Shown one piece after another: positions 22,601 to 32,200 of a DNA stretch of 64,000 bases; the stretch's first letter is position 1; each line of letters opens with the position of its first letter. The stretch is from Trebouxia sp. TZW2008. Taxonomy: Eukaryota; Chlorophyta; Trebouxiophyceae; Trebouxiales; Trebouxiaceae. The translations under genes and the position numbers were made by a program. The notes under the pieces are model-generated. The model saw nothing but the letters and a program-made list of their open reading frames with translations, was not told the origin of the DNA and searched no databases. Location of the stretch: contig BDIU01000201.1 in assembly GCA_002118135.1 (NCBI GenBank), positions 62,001 to 126,000 of the forward strand. The letters run 5' to 3'.

Positions 22601-25600
22601 GCTAGCGTCTTGCTGACTTCTGAAGGCTCTGTCCCACGTAGACACCTTTTGTTTGCTATAAATTCTTGCAAAACTTGGAGTCGCCAATGCACAATAGACA
22701 TGCCATTGCTGATGTACATTGAATTGTGTTGGCCGTGCACAGCAACCCTGTGGGACCATGCACCGCTGGCGCTTTACCTCGCGTCAGAAGGCTCTGGACC
22801 CACATGGGCACTTCCCCTTTACTGTGGGGTGGAATGGTGGTACTCTGTCACAATACACTGGCAGACGGCGCAGGTCCTGTTTCTGTGCCAAGCATAAGCG
22901 TGTGGCTTGGATGCTGGGTACTGATGCCCTGGCTGTTGCTGCACTGAGACAGCAGGACCCACTTGGTTGCCGGCATATATTGGGTCAGCAGTGTCTTGCT
23001 TTGTTCATGGGGGTGTTAGTCAACAAAACTGTTCTCACAGATGGCAGCTGTGCTGCAGTCACCTGATAGACCGTATGCTGAGCAGCGCGTACCAGAAGCA
23101 TGGCAGGCTAGAAGGCCCTGCAGGAGCGCCTGTCATGACTGTTGATAAACCCATGTACCAAGTCTGCCAAACGCTAGGCCAGATACAAGCCAGCGTCCTT
23201 CCTACCTCTTCACTCAAGATTGAGCATGCGAAGGTGTGTGACATGCCACTGCTGCCAGAGAGTTCTGATTGTGATGAGCATGTGCATCACCGCAGCAGAG
23301 ACATTGCTGAGCATTGTCAAGTGTTCTGCCCCTGCAGGAAATGTTTGTTGTGCATGCCAACATGGGCTGTAGGCAGAGCTTTGCAGATTTTGGCGAGGAT
23401 CTGTTCAAAAGGCCCAGTCAGGGGCTGACCAGACACATTCTAGTTCATGCATCCTTCAGCTTCACTATTTGCCCAGGGCAGCATACCAACCCACCAGAAG
23501 ACTGGTCAAAGTTGTGATATACAGCATGCACGTGGAACCCATGTGGTTGTGACCACCACATGCCAGAAAATTTGCAGCCCAAAAGGCATGCTGTTGCACC
23601 CGTTTGACTCTGTTGCTGAGTAATAAATTCATCTGGGAATGATTGCTCCGACCTCCCGCATCATCATGACATTGTAGCGATGGGCTGATTTTGACAATCA
23701 ACCTTCAACAGATAGCTATTCGAAATGTCGCACAAAGTTGCTGAGTCGGTCAAGATATATACAGAGTTTGCCATGCAGGAAGCCTTTGCAAAGTATGTGG
23801 ATGTCAATAGCGTAGCAGAGAGTTTGGCAGCCCCCAAGGCGGCCCGCTTGACCCCCAAGGCCTTCATGCACTCCATCACCCAGAAATGCCAAGCCAACCC
23901 CCAACACATTGTACTCCCTGAGGTGGTCCAGTACACCATAAATCGACCTTCTGTTGGTTCAAGTGACAAGCAAGTTGCTCGTCACAGTCGTGATTTCGTC
24001 CCAAAGAACAGACAAACCTTGAAAATCACAGCGGTTCATAGAGTTGTAAGGATTGGAACTTTGGGGTGGTGGCGTACAAATCAATGTTGCCACAGACAAC
24101 AAGAGCGACATGCTGTTTGTGCCATGCTGTTTGCATGCCATCATGTTACATGGAATTGATAATGTTGCTTTAGCTGCTGGTTATCTGCCTTGTGTAGCTT
24201 GCTTGTGTGCGTCAAGCAGCAACAGATGTTATGACCATGTATGCAATCATGTTACATGACATTGATGTATGTGGCTTTAGCTGCTGCTTGTCTGCCTTGT
24301 GTGCATCAGGTTGTGTGGTAACAGCAACAGACTTCATGCACCATGGCTAATCTGCAATCTGTTTGCCTGGACAAAGTTTGTGAGTTCCAGAGGGCTCAAC
24401 TTATGAAATGAATACTCGTATCAACATGATGGTGTTATGACAAGGGCTGCAACCTTTTGTGTGAATGCAGTCAAGTGACAAAAGAGTGCTGGCAGCGGCG
24501 TCAGACATTGTGCGCAAGGGCTTGGCACGTATCACACTGCTGGGGGAGCCAGAGAGCGTAAGCCAGGACGCCGACCGTTTGGGACTCGATCTGACTGGCA
24601 TTGATGTTATAGATCACATGGTAAGCCATTTGCATCCATATACAGAATCAAACGGAGGGTCATGTTTGCATTGATCATATGACGTAGCACCAATAGCCAT
24701 ATTGTGCCTCCTTGACATCAACAGTGGTGATCACGCTGCTTGGGGAGCCAGAAGCTGTGAGCCAGAGTGCCAACAGGCTGAGAGAGAGAGGATTTTACAA
24801 GTTCTGGCCAGCCTAATTAGGCTGATCACTTGTGCTGAAGTAATTGCCACTTCAGCATGAACCCTCAAGCTTGAAGTTGCTTCAGGCAGGTTCAGACAAC
24901 GTCAAGGATAGCTCCAGTGTCTGGCTGCGCACAAAAGATGCGCATGTCTGTGATTTCAGCCGCAAAACGCTGCGCATACTTGACTCTGAAAGGCTGCATA
25001 GCAGCACACTGAAAATGGTTGAGGCTGGACCTCACTGGCATTGATGTTGTTGACGACAAGGCAGGACTATTGCAACAACACCCATGGGATAGACCATATG
25101 GTGAATGCTTCTAAGTCTGCATGTCGTCAAACAGCATGCCACTCAGCAAATATTTTTATGCCCCTTGTGCAGAAAGCAGTGGACAAGTATGTGCCCTTGT
25201 TATGTGAGGCAAGGAAGAAGAAGGGGTTGACAGAGCAGCAGGCCAGAGATAATTTGTCAGATATCAATGTATATGGCACCCTCATGGTGTTAGCTGGGGA
25301 TGCTGATGGCATGGTTTCAGGAGCCACCACCACCACCGCAAACACCATCAGACCAGCCTTGCAGGTCATTCTTCTTCTTGTTTTAGTCATTGCACAGTCG
25401 TTCCTGAATGATTGGTTCAACTGACATGGGGCAACCTGACAGACATTTAATGTGAACTGTACACTGATGATATTAGCTGGGGATGCCGATGGCATGGTGT
25501 CAGGAGCCACCACCACCACAGAAAATACATCAGACCAGCCTTGCAGGTCAGTCTTCTTTCTCGTCTTAATCATTGCACAGTTGTTCCTGAATGATTGGTT

Positions 25601-28136
25601 CAACTGATATGGGGCAACCTGACAGGCATCAATGTGTATGGTACCCTCGTGGTGTTAGCTGGGACTGCTGATGGCATGGTGTCAGGGGCCACCACCACCA
25701 CCGCAAATGTCATCAGACCAGCCTTGCAAGTGAGTCATGCATTAGTCAGTGTTTGTATGCACAGAGGGCCTCTACTGTCATCACTCTTGGAGCAGCTACC
25801 ACTCCTTGTTCATGAAGTATACTAATTTCAGTCACCTCCCTTGCTTTTTGCCACACCATAGTCATTGTGTGTGGTCCAAGGGTTGTCCCCTGGTGCCCAG
25901 CATCTCCTAATTCCTTGCCCCATTCTGCTTCAGCCCTCTTCTGCATCTTATTTTGGTTGAGGTTTGAGACCCTCTGGATGTGAGTGAATTTGCAAGGCTG
26001 ATGCAGGAGTGTGTTGACGCAGGTGCTCAAGTCTAAGGAGCGGCCCCTGGTGTCCAGCATGTTCTTGTCCACTTCCAAGCTTTCTCCCTTCTGTTTGTTC
26101 CTCTTAGTCCTGCAAAAATTCAATACGGTTTGGTGGTGCAGGTGCTGAAGTCCAAGGAGCGCCCCCTGGTGTCCAGCATCTTCTTCATGTGCCTCCCTGA
26201 TAAGGTGACATGCATCATCTGCTGCAGCTGCCTTCTTAAAGAGTGGCAACAGCTGGCACAAACTTTACTCTCCTTGCTGCTTAAGCGTTGTCCTGTCCTG
26301 TCCTGTCCTGTCCTGTCCTGTCCTGTCCTGTCCTGTCCTGTCCTGTCCTATTATACCTGCTGTGCTGTGCTGTGCTGTGCTGTGCTGTGCTGTGCTGTGC
26401 TGCGTGTAAAGTGTAGCTGGCATGCAGGTGCTGGTGTAGTGATTCTGTCTGCATAGACCAGCTGTGCTGCAGACGTTGGTGTATCAAGGTTGTGAAAGAC
26501 AGCACAAGCACCTTCTTGCTGCAGGTACTGGTGTATGGAGACTGTGCAGTGAATGTAGAGCCAAGTGCTGAAGAGCTGGCTCTCATCGCCGTCACCAGCG
26601 CTGAGACTGCGGCGGCTTTTGGTGTGACGCCTCGAGTTGCCATGCTCTCATATTCCACTGGTGTCTCAGGCTCAGGACCCCAGGTCTGTGTCTTTTGTTC
26701 TGACGCATTCACATCACTTTTGGGGTGTTCTGACAACTTCATATTCATACGAATGACGCCTTGAATTGCCAGGCTCTTGTATGCCACTGGCAGTTCTGGC
26801 TGAGCACTCCAACTTCTATGCTTTCCCTCTATTCCTTTGTTGCTGGACGCTGTGAAATGCGACTCTCGATCTGCTTGCCTACCCACCTGGCCATGCTGTC
26901 TGACTCCACTGCCCTGGATGTCAACGCTTGCTGGAACTGGCATCAACTCAGCAATTCAAAATGTGTTGCCGTTTGCCATGGGCTTAGCTCAGGAATGCAT
27001 TTTGAAAATGTTTGGCGTCATACTATGAGTGGGTGGTATCTGACTATGCACCGGTGAAGAAGTTAATAACGGCTCTTGACTGTCTGTTGAACCATCTGTT
27101 CTGTATCACCAATTTTGAGTGTGCAGGTGGAGAAGGTGAAAAGGGCTGTTGAGATTGCTAAGCAGACCCGCTCTGATCTCTTCCTTGAAGGTAATTATTG
27201 ACCTCGAATCATAAAGTGCTGGCCGAATTCCAATCAAAACCTAGGTTTGCTTGAGTGGCATGTGATCCTTAGAAAGATACTTTGTAAATTTATGTGCAAC
27301 ATATCACGCTGTTGTATGGGATTGTGGCAGCACCATCGTTTGCAACCATGCAATATTAGATGGCGTTGTTACAGCAATGTCAAAGCAGCACTGAAGCAAT
27401 ACAAATTCAACCTTGCAGAATTTTCATCGTGGTCATAAAGTGAACTATGGCATGCAGGCCCTATTCAGTATGATGCAGCGGTGGATCCAGAGATTGCAAG
27501 ACAGAAGATCAAGACAAAGAGTGACGTTGCGGGGCAGGCCAATGTATGCATCTTCCCAGACCTCAACACAGGGAACAACACCTACAAGGCGTGTCCCCAT
27601 CTCTCCTGATAATACATGATGCATGGAATGCCTGGCATCCCTCCGACCCTGACATCTTGCAGTACACATAGTTTTGTGAGCTAGGCTTGATTGCACTGTT
27701 GCACATTAGCTTTGACCTCATGCAGCAGACAGCAACTGGTGAGCTAGGCTCCAATCCAATTTTTGCATTTGGATTAGCACTGACGTAACGCAGCAGACGT
27801 CAAATGTCACCTTGTGAGCTAAGCATGGCTTGATGATTCCAGCTGCACACATGCTTTCACAGAACATGAATTGTTCATGCGATTCTGCGTGCTCAATGCT
27901 TTTTCATGGGTCAAGCTTGGAGTTGCTGCAGGCTAGGCGTTGAGACCGTCAGATCGGCAATTCTTTGTGTTTGTCTGCAGGCAGTTCAGCAGTCAACGGG
28001 AGCAATTGCCATGGGACCAGTCATGCAGGGACTCACAAAACCAGTTAATGATCTTAGTCGTGGCTGCACAGTAGCTGACATCATAAACACCGTGGCATGC
28101 ACATCAGTGCAGGCTCTTGGACTCAAGAACTCATGA
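19683..28136 (+). CDS. PAT: Phosphate acetyltransferase, probably mitochondrial, 808 aa
   Basis: Fifteen exons in phase: 19683-19750, 19923-20160, 20241-20296, 20808-21117, 21443-21618, 22200-22481, 23059-23233, 23716-23922, 24471-24620, 25173-25364, 26142-26204, 26525-26683, 27127-27190, 27458-27588, 27981-28136. It converts acetyl-CoA + phosphate to acetyl phosphate + CoA. The start [20 protein letters not shown], then [14 protein letters not shown], looks like a mitochondrial presequence. Next come a BioD-like N-terminal domain ([16 protein letters not shown]), a DRTGG-type domain ([16 protein letters not shown]) and the C-terminal PTA_PTB catalytic domain: [97 protein letters not shown]. 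The last intron appears to use a GC donor (27589). Most introns hold decayed exon-edge copies. Confidence 0.93.
20525..20807 (+). repeat. Pyrimidine-rich tract with repeated acceptor-like ends (PAT intron 3)
   Basis: Long C/T-rich runs (CCCACCCGACCCCCCTCC and similar). The segment CATGCACTGCTGCTGCAGAATG near 20608 is nearly repeated at 20790, where the real acceptor before exon 4 lies. The upstream one is a decoy acceptor. Confidence 0.65.
21220..21400 (+). repeat. Decayed copies of PAT exon 5 start
   Basis: 21225-21300 matches the beginning of exon 5 (GGCAAGCAGACCTACAGTCA and onwards) but contains a stop. A shorter, weaker copy follows at 21360-21385. Both lie upstream of the real exon at 21443. 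Confidence 0.7.
22016..22150 (+). repeat. Decayed copy of PAT exon 6 start
   Basis: About 80% like 22200-22310, with the same CCCATAGCTGCCTG beginning. It diverges to a stop after the VLVA codons and is out of frame with exon 5. Confidence 0.75.
22548..22805 (+). repeat. Two decayed copies of PAT exon 6 end
   Basis: 22548-22645 and 22725-22805 both repeat the last 90 or so bases of exon 6 ([20 protein letters not shown]). They lie downstream of the real exon and end at degraded donors. Confidence 0.8.
24720..25062 (+). repeat. Decayed copies of PAT exon 9 segments
   Basis: 24725-24780 repeats the [12 protein letters not shown] part, and 25015-25062 repeats the [10 protein letters not shown] part. 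Both lie downstream of exon 9 and neither is open as a whole. Confidence 0.65.
25455..25740 (+). repeat. Two decayed copies of PAT exon 10 end
   Basis: 25455-25550 and 25625-25735 repeat the exon 10 end ([20 protein letters not shown]) together with the donor and early intron. The first has lost a base in the Thr run region; the second is still nearly intact and ends at GTGAGT. Confidence 0.85.
25858..26085 (+). repeat. Two decayed copies of PAT exon 11 start
   Basis: Segments near 25875-25905 and 26018-26080 repeat GTGCTCAAGTCTAAGGAGCG and the following codons of exon 11 with an acceptor-like end. Both are upstream of the real exon at 26142. Confidence 0.7.
26284..26403 (+). repeat. Two adjacent pentanucleotide microsatellites
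   Basis: About thirteen tandem CCTGT units, a short spacer with TTATACC, then about nine TGTGC units, in the PAT intron between exons 11 and 12. Confidence 0.9.
26745..26960 (+). repeat. Two decayed copies of PAT exon 12 end
   Basis: 26750-26830 and 26875-26940 resemble the [18 protein letters not shown] end of exon 12. They lie downstream of it and carry stops. Confidence 0.6.
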
Positions 28137-29281
28137 GTCTGTTGAGTCTCATGCTTTCTAAAACAGCAAAGACAACACGGTAAGCAGGAAAATGCCTGGT
28201 GTTGCCTAATGTAGTAGGAGCCTGTATGCTCAAAAGCAGCTCAAGACTGATGCTTGACAAGCAGTCAGCGGGAGCTTAGCATGCGAGCGGGGCTTAGCCC
28301 TGAGTAGCTACAAGTTTGCTGACCAATAACTCATTAGTCACATTACATGTGTAGGTTTGCAGTGTTCTCCACGTGGACGCTGAAGCCAGCCATAGTGTTT
28401 GAGTGTTGCAGGCTGAGTCAATGGCATGCTGCACGTGCTGGAACGCATGTGGGCATCAGACTGAGAGTTTTCCCAGAGATATTCAATTTTAGTTATTTAG
28501 ATTTGTTTGACCCGCATGTTGGCATGCTCGATGCCTTCCATACATGTCGCCATTTGTGTGTACGTCATTTAAGCAGGCCCTAGGGATGGCAAAAGTAGCA
28601 ACTTATCTTATCGGTGTCACTCTGTGAACTTGGACTGCAAATTTTGCAGTCGTGATTGAGGTTTTGGAACCGTTTGCCACAACATACAGATCCAGCATAG
28701 TCAGGATGTTTTGAGTTCATGACAACAGCAGATCGAGTAGATTACCGGACTCTACACCCGTCAGCCACGAAAATCGCAGAGTGCCAACTTCCAACTGTTG
28801 CTTAGCTTCTGAAACATGGCATAAACAACAAGACTCTCTTTGCAGCTTCAGTGCGGCTGTTTGCGTAGAGTACTATATCATGATCAGTACAGTCTAGTAT
28901 CTCATGATCAGCACAACTGAGCGCTGGTAGCTAACCCAGCATACAGTCGAACACAGCACTGCTCTGCACCCAAACTTCCCGTGCTCATTAACAAGCAAAA
29001 CGTGCAATGCATTTCTAGACACACAGCGCAGTTCTGGCAACTGCCCCGACGGTCTGGCATATAGTCATGATAGCCTGGTCGAGAACAGTCGTTTGCACTG
29101 AACTTCAACATATCTCCTATGCAGCAACGGTGACAAAAAGGGAGATTTGCACAAACACGTCAACACACAACACTTTCTGCGCCACCCAAGCAGGTCTCTC
29201 ACTGCACGTGACCAAGGCAGCGCAACCACAAAGACTATAAACGTCACTACTGACACATGGACAGCAAAGTCAACACAAAAA
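28137..29281. other. Convergent intergenic region
   Basis: 1.1 kb between the 3' ends of PAT (+) and the SIM-motif protein (-). Only short reading frames without recognisable content. An imperfect ATCATGATCAGTA repeat lies near 28875-28910. Confidence 0.5.
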
Positions 29282-32200
29282 TCAGTCTGAGTCCAGAACA
29301 ATAATACCCTTGTCATCAGAGTCTTTGGACAAAGCAGCACTGCTGCTAGCCCTTGTTTTGCAACCACTTGACTTCCTCTGTGGGGACACTACAGGCTTCG
29401 GCTTGACCAGTGGTTTGCTGTTGAGTGTGACAGCAGCAGGAGCCTTGGTCTGAACATGAACAGCAGGCTTTTTGCTCTTGACACTTGTGCTAGGTGACAT
29501 TGCAGCTTCCTGCTTGGCCACTGATTTGCTGCTGGGTGTGGCAGCTGCGATAGCCTTGGTTTCAGTGCGTACAACAAGCTTGCTGTCCTTGACACCTGTG
29601 CTAGGTGACACAGCAGATATCTGCTTGGCCACTGATTTGCCATTGGGTGTGACAGCTTCAACAGCCTGTGATTCAGTACGAGCGGTAGCCTTGCTGTCCT
29701 TGACACTTATGCTGGGTAATGTTTTGCTGGTCCCTGCCCAGTCTATGTACTCATCAACATCACAATGGTCATCAAAGGGCTGTTTCTGCTTCGCACAGTC
29801 ATGCTGCTTGGTATTTTCATGCTGCTTTGCACCACCATCATGCTGCTGCAAGCAGTCCATGAAATCCTCATCAGCCAGCTGCCATGCCAAGGCCGCATCA
29901 TTCGCTGTTGCACTGTCCACAGAGGGGCCTGCCCGGCTCTTAGTCTTGGACGGTGACATAGGACTGCTCACATGACCTGTCCCAGTGCCCAGTTTGGACT
30001 TGGATGCAGGACTGCTCACATGACTCATGCCTGTCGGCGACTCGAACATGGCAGGAGGATTGCCCATTAGCCTGTCACCATTGCCCGCCTCTGTTTTGGC
30101 TAGTGGTGTAGGAGTGTTGGGGGGCCCTTGACTAGCAGCAGCCGGCAGTCTACGCCGTGCTGATTTAAGAGCAGTGCCATCACCCTCTGCAAATGTGCCG
30201 CAGCTGTGCTCACTCAATTTCCGCTTTCTGGCCATGACTGACTCCTTGGTACGTCTCCTCAAAGTTGGACCCCCACCCAGCTTTTGTGCATCAGCCACTG
30301 GCTTCTCATCTTTGCCTTGTTGGGTTTCACGACTGAGCACAGCAACAGTTGATTTGTCAGCTGCTGCTGAGGCAGGCGTCAATGAAGCAGCTGCAGCTGC
30401 AGCTGATGCCTGAGGCGGATGCGCAAGATTGTTGGCACGAGCTGTGTCTCTGGCATCTGTAGAGGCACTTTGCAATGGTGCGCATTGCCTCAGTGCTGCT
30501 TGCTTGCCAGCAAAGCCCTGCTGCTGACAGACGCTCTGCACCAGGCTAGACAGCGAGTTGGTGTTGGCGTACGCCCTGCCTGTACGCCCTGACTGCACCA
30601 CACTGGGTTGCTCTGCCTGCGGCTGCTGATGTGTCTGCTGCTGCTGCTGCTGACTGTGTGACCGCTGGTGGTGGTGGTGGTGTTGCTGCGGCTGCTGCTG
30701 CTGAATGGAGTCACAGCGATGCAAGGGGCTGAGAGGATCATCAAGGCCGCTGCATGCAGGAGGGCCCTCCAAAGGGCTTTCAGCAGGGCAGTCAAGGGGA
30801 GAAGGAAGGCCAGTGTCGCGTACCCAGCTGCTGCATTCTGCCCAGGGATTGAGCAGCAGCTGTAAGTCGCAATGATTGACTTGCAGCACTGACCCAGCAT
30901 CAGTCCTTACGCTGTAGACGCCATCAAACTGTGCTGAGTCTACTGGCAGAACCTCTCCCTGCAGACAGGCAGACAAGCCATTGCTTGAAGTCTGCTTGAA
31001 AGCCATGCGTGCAGTAAGGAAAATGCAGTGCTGGTCATGAGGTCATCGCAAAAAGGTCATTGCAGTGGTGTTCTTGAACTTACTACAAGCAGATGGATTC
31101 TCTCAAACAGGAAACAATCACATTCAGGAGAAACATCTGCAGATACCAATCAGCAGGATTGCAGCCAGCACTGCCATTGCTGCGGCAAATTGAGCGCAGA
31201 GGCTAAACATTTGCTTTGATATGAAAGAACTTTTTTCACAGTTTTCTGTGTATCAGGACAGGACAGGTGGCATGATCACAACACGCGCTTTGTACCTGCT
31301 GAAGTGGCGGCCCTTTGATGTTTACACGGCTGCCTGGGTGAAAGTGCATGAACACTTTGTCTAGTTCAGTGTAGAACAAGTCATCTTCGCCATCCTCCAA
31401 TGACACCTGGAAAGACTTGAGCAGGCCTAGCCAGTCCACAAAGCGTGACTTCACCTGATGCCAGAAAGATACTGTCTGAGCTGATTGCAAATGCTACAAG
31501 CATGCATGTCTGCTTCAGTGCAGACAAGATAATCTTTGCCATCCTCCAATGACGCCTGGAAGGACTTCAGCAGGCCAAGCCAATTCACAAAGCGTGACTT
31601 CGTCTGAAGTCAAAAGACAGACCATCCGAGCTGACTGCAGATGCTACGTGCACAAAATGAGACATCACCAGACAACAACTCAAAGACCATCTGAATTCAG
31701 ATGGTCTTTGAATATTAGGATTGCAAATGCTTCAAGCATGAATGTTCAGGTATAAGAAGTTGAACCCATCAATGAAGCAAGACTTGACGTATGCGACAAG
31801 ACACAGACCATCTGACCTGATTGCAAATATATCAAGCAAGAAAACCCATGTTCCAAGAAGCCAAGCCACATCAAAGAGGAAGACTTGACGTATGTGACAA
31901 GACACAGACCATCTGAGCTGCCTGCAGATACTCCAAAAAAAAGCCAATGTCCCAAGAAGCCAAGCCAAGTCAATGAATGCTTCATGCAAAACCAAGATGG
32001 AAGTCCATTCTACAGCTACTTGAAGCATGACAGCCAACTTCTGGGAACTGCTGATGCATGCTTTGAAACATGCTGTGAAGAGCTGACCTTTGCCAGCATC
32101 CAGGTAGCTTCCCCCAGCTTCCACCACACCCAGCTGCCAGGCTTGGTGTGATCAAGTGAGGAGGGCTGTTCTGCAACATACTCCAAGACAGGGCTCAACC

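Noticed and set aside
26281..26946. 221-residue minus-strand frame across the microsatellite
   Set aside because: Long only because the pentanucleotide repeats lack stops. It overlaps PAT exon 12 on the other strand.
15091..28136. Recent bacterial transfer of the acetate kinase / PAT pair
   Set aside because: Both genes have many introns and composition like their neighbours, and PAT has a presequence. Any transfer would be ancient.
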